DNA from: a bacterium
GTDB taxonomy: Bacteria; Elusimicrobiota; Elusimicrobia; UBA1565; UBA9628
Direction of reading: 5' to 3'
DNA length: 44,726 nt
Assembly (NCBI GenBank): GCA_021806745.1
Contig: JAJZQS010000008.1
Coordinates: 1-44,726, forward strand
The notes below the pieces were generated by a model. That model saw only the letters and a program-made list of their open reading frames with translations. It searched no databases and was not told where the DNA came from. The position numbers and the translations under genes were made by a program. Position 1 is the first letter of the stretch; the number at the start of each line of letters is the position of its first letter. Positions 26,542-34,685 of this stretch are shown here, piece by piece.

Positions 26542-28181
26542 AGGCGGCGGCGGCCTGCGCGTGGCTGATCTGCGCGGCGGGCGCGGCGTCGGCCGCGCAG
26601 GCGGGCGGAATCGACGAGGCCGTCGCCGAATACGCGCAAAGCCTGGACGAAGCGCCCGCCGGGTCGAGTTCATGCGCCGCCGCCTACCGCGGGCTCGGGC
26701 GCGGCGGCGAACTGAAGCTCGGGGTCTTTTTCGGTTTCGCCGACGCCGGGCCGTGGATCATCGATCGGTCGCTGCGGCGGGCGCTGATCGCGGCCCTGAC
26801 GCGGCCGTGCCGGACGCCGGAGCACGCGTGCGGATTTCGCCCGCAGCCGCGCGTCGACGACGACGCGCCGACGCTGCTGACCAAGACGCTGGCTTGGGAC
26901 GGCCGGCCGGTGCGCGTCTTGCTGGAGGTCGCCGACAGCTCCGTAAGCGGCGATGCCGCCGTCGTCGACGGACCGCTGCGCTCGCGGCAAACGGAAAAGA
27001 CGCGCAGGACGGCCGATCTGTTCGTTCAGGCGTTGAAGGAAGACGACGTCGTCGTCTACGCCGGACACTCCCGCTACGGCACCGGCCCGAGCTTCGGGCC
27101 GATGCCGTTTTTCTCGCTCGACTCCGCGCGTGTCTACTGGAGCCGCCCGATGCTCGCGCGCATGTCGAGCGCCTTGCGCGGCGCGGCGCGCGGTCCCGCC
27201 GCGCTGGCGATGCTCTCGTGCGACTCGCGCCACCTCTACGCCGGAAACCTGGGTCGCATGGACGCGGCAGCGACGCTCATCGACAGCTCTGACTTGACCT
27301 CGCACCTCGACAACGAACTGGCCGCGCTGGGGCTGATCGACTCCGTGCTGGCGCGGCGCTGTCCGGCGGATTTTCAACGAAGCCTGAACCAGGACGGCTC
27401 GATCTCCGCGTTCTCGCTCGAGGGTTTTTTCGGCGCTCCGCCCGCCGCCGCCGAACGCTTCGGCGGCGTCTTGCGCGATCTTTTCGCGCTGGCGCTGCTG
27501 CCCTGGCTTGCCGCCCTCGCCGGCCGACCGCTCGGGGAGCCGCCGCTTCCCGCCCCGTCCGCGGCTCGCGACGCGGCGGCGCTGGCCGCAAGCCTTCTGC
27601 CCGCGCCTTGGATCGCGCGAACCCTCAGCGGCGACACCGTCCGCACTCTGCCCTGCGTGCTCGGCATCGCGGGCGCGATCTTGTGCGCGCAGGCGCTGGC
27701 CCGGCGAGCGCTCACGCCCGAAGCCGCGGCGCGCCTGGCGCGCCGCGTCGCGGGGCCGCTTCTGGCCGCGGCCGCCCTGATGTGGGTTCTCCACGCCCAG
27801 GCGGATGCGACCGCCCTCGGCGCGGCTGCGGCATCGCGCCGAGCCCTGGCGCTCGCGGGTTTTTTCGCTCTGTTTTTTCCCTTCTTCGTCTTTGCCGAGA
27901 ACTTTCTGCTGGCGCCCTTCCTGCGCCGCGGCGCCGCCGGACTGCTGGCCGCGACGGCCGCCTCGACCGCGTTCTACGAGGCGCTTTTCTTCGCGATGAA
28001 CCGCGGCGGCCCGCGCCTGCTCGTGGCCGGACCTTTCGCGCTGGCCTTCGCCGCGGGCGCCGCGCCGCTGGGCTTTGCGCTTTGCCGCGGCGCCCGCGAC
28101 GCGTCGGCGGCCGCCGCGCTTCGCGCGTTGGCGCTGGCTTGGCTGTTCGCGGCGGGGCTGCAGGGCGCGCTGTATTATTGA
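26538..28181 (+). CDS. Membrane protein with periplasmic His/Cys (caspase-like) domain
   Basis: A 547-residue protein with a signal peptide (MKAAAACAWLICAAGAASAAQA). A periplasmic domain spans about 23-300, and seven or eight hydrophobic segments follow from about 305 to the end (for example AGFFALFFPFFVFAENFLLA). In the soluble domain DVVVYAGHSRYG places H177 after a hydrophobic strand, and ALAMLSCDSRHLY places C228 after another, 51 residues later. This strand-GH and strand-C order is that of clan CD cysteine peptidases (caspases, gingipains, CHAT). It may be only a fold resemblance. Its start overlaps the DUF457 stop (ATGA). I know of no characterised homologue. Confidence 0.7.
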   Translation: MKAAAACAWLICAAGAASAAQAGGIDEAVAEYAQSLDEAPAGSSSCAAAYRGLGRGGELKLGVFFGFADAGPWIIDRSLRRALIAALTRPCRTPEHACGFRPQPRVDDDAPTLLTKTLAWDGRPVRVLLEVADSSVSGDAAVVDGPLRSRQTEKTRRTADLFVQALKEDDVVVYAGHSRYGTGPSFGPMPFFSLDSARVYWSRPMLARMSSALRGAARGPAALAMLSCDSRHLYAGNLGRMDAAATLIDSSDLTSHLDNELAALGLIDSVLARRCPADFQRSLNQDGSISAFSLEGFFGAPPAAAERFGGVLRDLFALALLPWLAALAGRPLGEPPLPAPSAARDAAALAASLLPAPWIARTLSGDTVRTLPCVLGIAGAILCAQALARRALTPEAAARLARRVAGPLLAAAALMWVLHAQADATALGAAAASRRALALAGFFALFFPFFVFAENFLLAPFLRRGAAGLLAATAASTAFYEALFFAMNRGGPRLLVAGPFALAFAAGAAPLGFALCRGARDASAAAALRALALAWLFAAGLQGALYY

Positions 28182-28206
28182 GGCGGAAATCCTCCCCTGA
28201 ATTTTC

Positions 28207-28212
28207 TAGGAT
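28207..28212 (+). promoter_or_regulatory. -10 candidate for a leaderless or near-leaderless transcript
   Basis: TAGGAT lies seven bases before the ATG at 28220. The box matches the consensus at four of six positions (T, A, A and T), so it is one of the weaker members of the group. Confidence 0.4.
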
Positions 28213-28219
28213 GCTCCCC

Positions 28220-29197
28220 ATGAGAAAAATCTCCATTTTGTGCGCCGTCGTTTCGGCCGTCGCCGCCCTGGCCGCGCCCGGCCGAGCCGGCGTCGACGTC
28301 GGCGTCTCCGACATGAGCGGCAGCGACAGCTATCAGAGCGTGCGCGCCAACGCCTCGGTCGACATCGGCCAATGGACGCTGACGCCCGACTACACGCGCT
28401 ACCACACCGCCTTCACCAACGGTACCTACAACGACTACGGCTTGCGGCTGGGCTACAACGACGGCCCGCTCGCGCTCGGCGCGCGCGGCTCCGTCATGCC
28501 CAAGGTCGACGGCTACTCGCAAGGCAGCGCCGGGGTGGACGCGACCTTCACCCTGAATCCGGGACATTCCCGCCAAGGCGCCAAGCTCGCCGGCCCCGAC
28601 TCCGGCGGCTCGGCCGGCAACTCCTCGGCGGCGCTGTCGATGATGGAAGCCGAGGGGATGCCCTACATCGACACGGGCCTTGGCCGCGTCGACATCGGCG
28701 TGTCGGCCAACGAGGTCATGCATCAAGACGATCTTCAGGCGGCGGCGGGCGCCAATCCCCTGGACGGCGCGACGACCTCCCGCGGCAAGACCTTCGACCT
28801 CGGCGAGACGGATTTGTCGGTCTACGGAGGCATGGAGTTCCTGTTCACCGAACTCAGCGCCCAGGTCACCAAAAGCGCCTACGACCGCTCGCTGTCGGGC
28901 GAATCGCTGCGCGCCGCACCCTTCCTGACGCTGGCCGGCGTCGACGGCATCGAGCAGGGCTACCCGGATCTCAGCTACAACCTGCGGCTGAAATGGGACG
29001 TCCTGCCGGTCGTGCACCCGTTCATCACCTTCACCCACACGACCTATCAGTTGGGCGAATCGCCCTCCGACGCGTTCGAGCTCGGCGGCGCGGTCAGCCT
29101 GCAGATGCTGCGGGTCACCGCCGGCTACGAGCATTTCGCGCAGAGCGGCACGATCGCGCGCGACTACCTGATGCTGGGCGCGGGCCTGGGCTTCTAG
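28220..29197 (+). CDS. Outer-membrane beta-barrel protein
   Basis: A 325-residue protein with a signal peptide (MRKISILCAVVSAVAALAAPGRA). The mature chain is made of alternating-hydrophobicity strands: SVDIGQWTLTPDYTRYHT, NDYGLRLGYND, LSYNLRLKWDVL, HPFITFTHTTYQLG, AVSLQMLRVTAGYEHF. It ends in YLMLGAGLGF, the C-terminal Phe that the BAM machinery recognises. About 12 strands can be counted by eye. No channel or enzyme family is recognised. The longer frame upstream (from 27608) overlaps the preceding gene and is not coding. Its TAG stop and the stop of the convergent M16 gene share one CTAG. Confidence 0.8.
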   Translation: MRKISILCAVVSAVAALAAPGRAGVDVGVSDMSGSDSYQSVRANASVDIGQWTLTPDYTRYHTAFTNGTYNDYGLRLGYNDGPLALGARGSVMPKVDGYSQGSAGVDATFTLNPGHSRQGAKLAGPDSGGSAGNSSAALSMMEAEGMPYIDTGLGRVDIGVSANEVMHQDDLQAAAGANPLDGATTSRGKTFDLGETDLSVYGGMEFLFTELSAQVTKSAYDRSLSGESLRAAPFLTLAGVDGIEQGYPDLSYNLRLKWDVLPVVHPFITFTHTTYQLGESPSDAFELGGAVSLQMLRVTAGYEHFAQSGTIARDYLMLGAGLGF

Positions 29198-31848
29198 GCC
29201 GCTTTCAGCGGCGCCTCGAAGGCGCCTCGCAGGGCCTCGTCCGCGACGACGACCGCGACCAGCCTTTCAGGATCAAGCCGCGCGCGTACGACCTCCATCG
29301 CCCGCCGCGGCGTGACCGCGGCCAGGCGCTCGGGATAGGACGCGATGGCCTCGGCTGGGTCGCGGCCGCTCTCGACGACCGCGGCCAGATAGCCTGCCAC
29401 GCGGTCAAGCGCGGACAGACGCAAGCGAAACAGCCCCGACAGGTGCCGCCGCGAAGCGGCCAGCGCCTCCTCGCCGAGCGGCTCGTCGCGCAGCGCGCGG
29501 ACCTCGGCGACGATCTCGTCGAGCGCCGCGCGCGCGGCGTCGGGCCGCACGTCGGCCGAGGCCGACCACACCGAACCGCGGCCGTAGACCTCGATGGACG
29601 AGTAGGCGCCGTAGGTGTAGCCGCGGCGCGTGCGCAGGTTCTCGAACAGCCGCGAGTTCGCGGTTCCGCCCAGAGCGTGGTTGGCCGTCGCGAAGACGAC
29701 GTAGTCCGGATCGCGCGGAGTCAAATCCATCGGCGCGGCGACCACGAGGGTCGCCTGGGCCGAGCCGGGGCGAGGCACGAACGCCGAGCGGGCCGGCCTC
29801 GGCGCGGGCAGCGGCGGCGGCTCGGCCGGCGCGCCGGAGCCGGACCAGGACGAAAACGCGGCCTCCAGCGCGCGCCGCGCCGCCTCCGCCTCCAAGTCCC
29901 CGACCAAGACCAGGTAGCCTCCGGCGGGGCGCAGGCGCAGGCGGCGCCATTGGCGCAGGCGCCGCGCGTCTACGGCGGCGATCTCCGCTTGCGACAGCGC
30001 CCCGCGCGCGTAGGGATGGCCCGAAAAGAGCTCGGCGCGCAGGCGTTCCTCGGCCAAGAACGACGGCTGCGTACGGCGCATCGCCAGTTCCTCGACGGCG
30101 TTTTCCCGCCACAGCGACACCTCGTCGTCGGGAAAAGACGCGCCCAGGACGGCCCGAGACAGCTCCGCGCAAAACGGCGCGAAACCGCGCGCCAGCCCCG
30201 AGGCCGAGATCTTCAGCCACTCGGTCTCGCCCGACGCCGCGGCCGACCAACCCAGTTCGGCCAGCGCCGCGGCCACCTGCGCGGCGCTGCGCCCCTCGTC
30301 GCCCTTGAACAGAAGCTCCTCGCAAGCCAGCGACAGCCCCTGCTCGCCGCCCGCCTCGTGCGCGCGGCCGGCGCGCAGGCCCAGCCGAGCCTCGATCAGC
30401 GGCAGGCGCGAGTCGCGCGCCAGCAGAACCTCCAGCCCGCACGAAAGAGTGAAACGCTCGATCTTGGGAACCGACGGCGCTCGCGGCGCCGCGGGCGCGG
30501 GAGGCTTGGCGCCGCGCGGGCGCGCGTCTTCGGCGGGAAGCGGCGCGTCGACGCGCTCGGCCGGGCGCGGCCGCGCGGATTCGGGCGCCGGCGCGATCTC
30601 AAGCCGCGCGCGGCCGCGCTCGCCCAGCCAGCGCCCGACCGCGCGGCGCACGCCCGGCGCGCTTACGGCCAGCAAGCGCCGGAAATCCCGCTCCAAGCCG
30701 GAGACGTCGCCGATGAGCGCGGCGTAGGAGCTCAGCATCTGCGCGCGCTCGGCCGGCGAGATCTGCCCCTCGAGCCAGGAGCGCTCCAATTGGATCTTGG
30801 CGCGCGAAAGTTCCCGCTCGGAGGGGCCGTCGCGGCGGAAGCGCTCGATCACGGCCAGCAGCGCCGCCGCGGCCGCGTCGAAGTCGGCGTCGGCGCGCAG
30901 GGTCGCGAAAATTCCCAGCAGGTCGGTTCCGCGCCAACTGGAGTGGCTCGACCAATACGGCATGTGCGCGCTGACCGACAGCGCCAGCTTGCTTTCCTTG
31001 ACCAGCGCCGCGAACAACGGGCTGTCCTCGCCGCCGCCGAGGATCGCCGCCAGCGCGCTCAGCGCCCAATAGTCGGGGCAGCCCCGCTTGGGCAGGCGCC
31101 AGCCGAAGACGAGCAGAGGGTTGGCTGCAAGCGGATCCGCGACGCGGCCGCGGCGCTCGGGCCCGCGCGCGGGCTCGGGCGCCGCGCGCCGCGCGGGGCG
31201 CGCGCGGCGCGCGATCCGACCGAAGTGCCGCTCGACTAGACGCCGGGCCTGCGAGACCGTCACGTCGCCGACCAGCGCCAGCACGGCGTTGTCGGGCGCG
31301 TAATGCCCGTCGTAGAAGCGCCGCACGTCGTCAAGAGTCGCCGCGCGCAGGTCGTCGGCGTCGCCGATGGTCGGGTGAGCGTTCTCCCAACGCGAGAAGG
31401 CCAGAGCCGCCATGCCGGCGTCGGTGGCGCGGCGGTAGGGTTGATTGTCGTAGGTCTGGGCCATCTCCTCCAGCACCACGCGCTTCTCGACTTCGAGCTC
31501 GCGCGCGGAGATCAGAAGACCGCGCATGCGATCGGCCTCGGCCCAAAGCACCGCCTCCAGCGCCTCCGAGGGCACGATCTCGTGGTAGGTCGTGTTCGTC
31601 TTCATCGTGTAGGCGTTGTCGATTCCGCCGCAGGACTCGACGAGGCGCGATATCGCGTTCGGAGGCAGATTGGCCGTTCCTTGGAACATCAGGTGCTCGA
31701 ACAGGTGGGCGAAGCCCGCGCGCCCCCGCTCCTCGTCCATCGAGCCCACGCGGTAGGTCAGAGAGAGCGCAACCAAAGCGACGGAGCGGTCGGTCTGCAC
31801 GACGACCTTTAGACCGTTGGCCAATTTAAACGTGCGCGTGGGCATCAT
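29194..31848 (-). CDS. M16-family zinc peptidase, two fused halves
   Basis: An 884-residue inverzincin with the M16 arrangement of an active and an inactive half in one chain, like pitrilysin. The first half has the inverted zinc motif H48-L-F-E51-H52 in GFAHLFEHLMFQG, with the third ligand at E127 or E128 in KRVVLEEMAQ. VGDV near 200 ends the first domain. A Pro/Ala-rich linker at about 425-470 joins the halves. The second half (SLACEELLFKGDEG near 535) lacks HxxEH, and RRGYTYGAYSS near 745 carries the substrate-binding R/Y pair typical of M16 partners. No signal peptide is visible, so cytoplasmic or unconventional location. The start is MMPTRT or the next Met. Confidence 0.92.
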   Translation of the reverse strand: MMPTRTFKLANGLKVVVQTDRSVALVALSLTYRVGSMDEERGRAGFAHLFEHLMFQGTANLPPNAISRLVESCGGIDNAYTMKTNTTYHEIVPSEALEAVLWAEADRMRGLLISARELEVEKRVVLEEMAQTYDNQPYRRATDAGMAALAFSRWENAHPTIGDADDLRAATLDDVRRFYDGHYAPDNAVLALVGDVTVSQARRLVERHFGRIARRARPARRAAPEPARGPERRGRVADPLAANPLLVFGWRLPKRGCPDYWALSALAAILGGGEDSPLFAALVKESKLALSVSAHMPYWSSHSSWRGTDLLGIFATLRADADFDAAAAALLAVIERFRRDGPSERELSRAKIQLERSWLEGQISPAERAQMLSSYAALIGDVSGLERDFRRLLAVSAPGVRRAVGRWLGERGRARLEIAPAPESARPRPAERVDAPLPAEDARPRGAKPPAPAAPRAPSVPKIERFTLSCGLEVLLARDSRLPLIEARLGLRAGRAHEAGGEQGLSLACEELLFKGDEGRSAAQVAAALAELGWSAAASGETEWLKISASGLARGFAPFCAELSRAVLGASFPDDEVSLWRENAVEELAMRRTQPSFLAEERLRAELFSGHPYARGALSQAEIAAVDARRLRQWRRLRLRPAGGYLVLVGDLEAEAARRALEAAFSSWSGSGAPAEPPPLPAPRPARSAFVPRPGSAQATLVVAAPMDLTPRDPDYVVFATANHALGGTANSRLFENLRTRRGYTYGAYSSIEVYGRGSVWSASADVRPDAARAALDEIVAEVRALRDEPLGEEALAASRRHLSGLFRLRLSALDRVAGYLAAVVESGRDPAEAIASYPERLAAVTPRRAMEVVRARLDPERLVAVVVADEALRGAFEAPLKAA

Positions 31849-31889
31849 GGCCGTGATGATCCCATATCCGCGGCCGCCGCGCCAGACGC

Positions 31890-31917
31890 CTGACGCCGCC
31901 GGGCAAACTGCTACAAT
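31890..31917 (+). promoter_or_regulatory. Promoter for a probable leaderless transcript (helicase)
   Basis: CTGACG (31890-31895), 16 bases and TACAAT (31912-31917), then GCGGG and the ATG at 31923, a five-base gap. Confidence 0.65.
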
Positions 31918-31922
31918 GCGGG

Positions 31923-33134
31923 ATGGATTTCTCCTCTTTCGGCCTGGGCTCGGCGCTGGACGCGGGCCTGCGCGAGCAGGGCTACCTCACGCCCACGCCG
32001 ATCCAGGCGCAGGCCATCCCGCTCGCGCTCGCCGGCCGGGACTTGCTCGGCTTGGCCCAGACGGGAACCGGCAAGACCGCCGCATTCGCCCTGCCCATCC
32101 TCAAGCGCCTGGGCGCGGGGCCGCGCGGCGCGGCGCGGGCGCTGGTGATCGCGCCCACGCGCGAGCTCGCCGAGCAAATCAGATCCGGCTTCGCGGCGCT
32201 GGGCAAGCACACGGGCCTGCGCGCGGTCGCCGTCTACGGCGGCGTGAGCGCCCACGCGCAAATCCAGGCGCTGCGCGGCCATGCGGAGATCGTCGTCGCC
32301 TGTCCGGGACGCCTGCTCGACTTGCTGGGGCAAGGGCATTTCTCGCCGCGCCAGATCGAGACGCTGGTGCTCGACGAGGCCGACCAACTGCTGGACATGG
32401 GCTTCTTGCCCGATGTGCGGCGCATCCTCGCGCGCCTGCCCGCCGCGCGCCAAACCATGCTCTTCTCGGCGACGATGCCCGACGAACTGCGGAGCCTGGC
32501 CCACGAGTGCCTGAAAAACCCCGAGACCGTCTCGGTCAAGCACGCCGAGCCCCTGGCCACGGTCACGCACGCGCTGTTTCCCGTGGTCGAACACCTGAAA
32601 ACGCCGCTGCTGCTGGAACTCATCCGCCGCGCGGGCTCTGAATCCATCCTGGTCTTCACCAAGACCAAGCACCGCGCTCGGCGCGTGGCCGAGAAGGTCA
32701 AGGCCGCGGGCTGGGCATCGGCCGACTTGCAGGGCAATCTCTCCCAAAACCGCCGCCGCGCCGCGATGGACGGCTTTCGCTCCGGGAAAATACATGTTCT
32801 CGTGGCCACCGACATCGCCGCGCGCGGCATCGACGTCTCCCAGATCACCCACGTGATCAACTACGACATCACCGACACGCCCGAGGCCTATGTGCACCGC
32901 ATAGGACGCACCGGCCGCGCCGCCAAGACCGGCGACGCCTACACCCTGGTCACGAGCCAAGACGACGGCATGGTACGCGTCATCGAACGCAAACTCGGCC
33001 GGGCCATCGAGCGGCGCACGCTGGATCACTTCGACTACCGCGCCGGCCCGGCCAATTCCGGACAGAAAGGCGGCCCGTCGACGGGCGGCTCCTCCGGCCG
33101 CCCGTTCTGGCGCAAGCGGCGCCGTCCGCGCTGA
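31923..33134 (+). CDS. DEAD-box RNA helicase (RhlE-like)
   Basis: DEAD-box helicases unwind RNA duplexes in ribosome assembly and mRNA decay. The 403-residue protein contains the whole motif set: Q-motif (PTPIQAQAIP), AQTGTGKT, PTRELAEQ, CPGRLLDLL, DEAD, FSATMP, VFTKTKH, VATDIAARGIDV and HRIGRTGRA. The C-terminal tail is short and basic with Gly/Ser (ending RPFWRKRRRPR), as in RhlE-type enzymes, and may bind RNA. Among the paralogues (RhlE, SrmB, DbpA, CsdA) RhlE is the closest by length and tail, but I leave the symbol blank. The next gene begins four bases after its stop, so they are co-transcribed. Confidence 0.95.
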   Translation: MDFSSFGLGSALDAGLREQGYLTPTPIQAQAIPLALAGRDLLGLAQTGTGKTAAFALPILKRLGAGPRGAARALVIAPTRELAEQIRSGFAALGKHTGLRAVAVYGGVSAHAQIQALRGHAEIVVACPGRLLDLLGQGHFSPRQIETLVLDEADQLLDMGFLPDVRRILARLPAARQTMLFSATMPDELRSLAHECLKNPETVSVKHAEPLATVTHALFPVVEHLKTPLLLELIRRAGSESILVFTKTKHRARRVAEKVKAAGWASADLQGNLSQNRRRAAMDGFRSGKIHVLVATDIAARGIDVSQITHVINYDITDTPEAYVHRIGRTGRAAKTGDAYTLVTSQDDGMVRVIERKLGRAIERRTLDHFDYRAGPANSGQKGGPSTGGSSGRPFWRKRRRPR

Positions 33135-33138
33135 CCTT

Positions 33139-33921
33139 ATGCTCGCCCTGCTCGCCTTCCCGCTGGCGGCCGCGCTGGCCTCGCCGCCGGCCGTGCGCCT
33201 GACCCCGGAACAGGCCCGCGAGATCGGCCTGAAAATCTGGCACAATGAAGCCGGCGGACAGGTGCGTCTGCTGACGGACTGGAACAAGGGCGAGGCGTTC
33301 GGTTCCTTCGGCATCGGCCACTTCATCTGGTATCCAGCCGGGGAGCGCGGCCCGTTCACGGAGAGCTTTCCCGGCGCGCTCGACGCGATCGCCGCCTCCG
33401 GGGCGGCGCTGCCCGCGTGGCTGAGAGGCCATCCGCACTGCCCGTGGCCGAACCGCGAGGCGTTCTACAAGGATTTCGACGGCGAACGCCTGACGGCGCT
33501 GCGCGCTCTGCTCGCGAGCACGGTGGACGCCCAGGCGATGTACGCGGTCGCGCGCATGGAAAACTCCCTGCCCGAGATCTTGGCCGCCGCCGAGAGCTCC
33601 GAGCGCGCGGCCCTGCAGGCGCGCTTCGACGCGGTGGCCGCCGCGCCCAACGGCGTCTACGCGCTGGTCGACTACGTCAACTTCAAGGGCGAAGGAGTCA
33701 ATCCCTCCGAGCGCTACGACGGTCTGGGCTGGGGCCTGCTGCAAGTTCTCGAGTTGATGGGCGACGCGGCGCCGGGCCAGCCCGCGGTCGAGGCCTTCGA
33801 GCTCGGCGCCGAGGCGGCGCTCAAGCGCCGCGTGGCCCACGCCCCTCCGGGGCGGCGCGCCCTCGAACGCGGTTGGCTGCCCGGCTGGCTGGCCCGCGTG
33901 AAGACCTACCTCGAGCCCTGA
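33139..33921 (+). CDS. Secreted lysozyme-like family protein of unknown function
   Basis: A 260-residue protein with a signal peptide (MLALLAFPLAAALASPP). The main feature is GLKIWHNEAGG near 30-40 followed by LLTDWNKGEAFGSFGIGHFIWYP and GPFTESFPG. A Glu in 'W.NE.gG' followed by 'G.SFGiGHF.WyP' is a pattern I recall from an uncharacterised proteobacterial family and is similar in layout to lysozyme-like folds (catalytic Glu, then a Gly-rich beta hairpin). YALVDYVNFKGEG near 175 is also conserved-looking. Peptidoglycan cleavage is inference. It follows the DEAD-box gene by four bases, an odd pairing of a cytoplasmic RNA helicase with a secreted protein. Confidence 0.7.
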   Translation: MLALLAFPLAAALASPPAVRLTPEQAREIGLKIWHNEAGGQVRLLTDWNKGEAFGSFGIGHFIWYPAGERGPFTESFPGALDAIAASGAALPAWLRGHPHCPWPNREAFYKDFDGERLTALRALLASTVDAQAMYAVARMENSLPEILAAAESSERAALQARFDAVAAAPNGVYALVDYVNFKGEGVNPSERYDGLGWGLLQVLELMGDAAPGQPAVEAFELGAEAALKRRVAHAPPGRRALERGWLPGWLARVKTYLEP

Positions 33922-33929
33922 GCGCGTCT

Positions 33930-33946
33930 TGGCGATTTGATCGCCA
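33930..33946 (+). terminator. Small inverted repeat, possible weak terminator
   Basis: TGGCGAT-TTG-ATCGCCA, a 7-bp hairpin nine bases after the stop codon, followed by TTTGACC. It is short, so this may be a weak terminator or an operator. Confidence 0.35.
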
Positions 33947-33975
33947 TTTGACCCCCCACCCGCGTCCGCTTCACC

Positions 33976-33981
33976 TATGAT
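33976..33981 (+). promoter_or_regulatory. -10 candidate upstream of the OB-like secreted protein
   Basis: TATGAT lies 64 bases before the ATG at 34046. No good -35 is seen at 16-18 bases. A leader of about 57 bases would contain the GGAG ribosome site. Confidence 0.35.
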
Positions 33982-34045
33982 GGCCTCGACGCCGGCCGCC
34001 CGGTCACGCCGGCTCAAGAACGACACGACGCCTGGAGACACCTGC

Positions 34046-34621
34046 ATGAACATTCGCCACGAATCGACGCTCGCGCGCATCCTCGTCCTCGGCTCCGTCC
34101 TCGCGCTCCCCGGCTTGGCCGCGGCGCAGGACTCTTCCGCCAATTCCAACCCCAACGGCCAGAGCGCTCCGGCCGCCGCCCCCGCCGCAACCCCCGCCCC
34201 GGCGCCCGCCGCCGCGCCCGCAGCGGCCCCCGCCCCGGCGCCCGCCGCCATGCCGGCCCCGGCTCCCGCCGCGGCCCCGGCCGCCTCCCCGGCCGCGACG
34301 CCCGCTCCCGCCCAGGGCGGCCTGATGCACGACATCAAGAAGGACGTCGAGCACGCCGACCGCGACGTCAAGAACGCCCTGGACCCCGACCGCGTGCGCC
34401 ACTACACCGGCACGGTCAAGAGCGTGGACGCAGCCGCCCACACGCTCGTGCTCGTCAGCTCCAAAGGCAAGACGCGGACCTTCCCGCTGCCCGCTGAGGT
34501 CAAGGTCATGAAGGGCAAGACCGCCGCCGCCCTTTCGGACGTGGCCGCCGGAGCGAAGGTGCGCGTGTCCTACCGCCTGAAGAAGGACGCGACCGAAGTC
34601 CAGGGGCTCGAGCTCAAGTAA
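34046..34621 (+). CDS. Secreted Ala/Pro-rich protein with small C-terminal beta domain
   Basis: A 191-residue protein. The signal peptide (HESTLARILVLGSVLALPGLAAA) is followed by about 65 residues of Ala-Pro repeats (PAPAPAAAPAAAPAPAP and similar), a likely extended spacer through the periplasm. The C-terminal 90 residues begin with a charged helix (MHDIKKDVEHADRDVKNA). They continue with strands HYTGTVKSVDAAAHTLVLVS, RTFPLPAEVKVMKG and GAKVRVSYRL. This 'G.V.sVd...tlvl....g....f....v.v' order resembles DUF5666/OB-like domains; function is unknown. ATG 34046 is chosen over upstream starts because it has GGAG nine bases ahead and begins the signal peptide. It ends at a strong terminator. Confidence 0.8.
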   Translation: MNIRHESTLARILVLGSVLALPGLAAAQDSSANSNPNGQSAPAAAPAATPAPAPAAAPAAAPAPAPAAMPAPAPAAAPAASPAATPAPAQGGLMHDIKKDVEHADRDVKNALDPDRVRHYTGTVKSVDAAAHTLVLVSSKGKTRTFPLPAEVKVMKGKTAAALSDVAAGAKVRVSYRLKKDATEVQGLELK

Positions 34622-34639
34622 ACGCCCGCACGCAGAAGG

Positions 34640-34671
34640 CCCCGCTCCGCGGCGCGGAGCGGGGTTTTTTT
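34640..34671 (+). terminator. Rho-independent terminator
   Basis: CCCCGCTCCGC, a GGC loop and GCGGAGCGGGG form an 11-bp hairpin followed directly by seven T residues. It is 18 bases after the stop of the upstream gene and is the clearest intrinsic terminator in the window. Confidence 0.95.
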
Positions 34672-34685
34672 GCGCGCGGCGCGTC

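Noticed and set aside
28240-31239. 999-codon plus-strand frame crossing from the beta-barrel gene through most of the M16 gene
   Set aside because: It spans the ends of two convergent real genes in the wrong frame and translates to Arg/Gly-rich low-complexity sequence.
34170-34320. Repetitive GCC/CCC-rich tract that looks like a DNA repeat array
   Set aside because: It is in frame and encodes the Ala-Pro linker of the secreted protein. There are no regular spacers, so it is not CRISPR or a VNTR with a defined unit.
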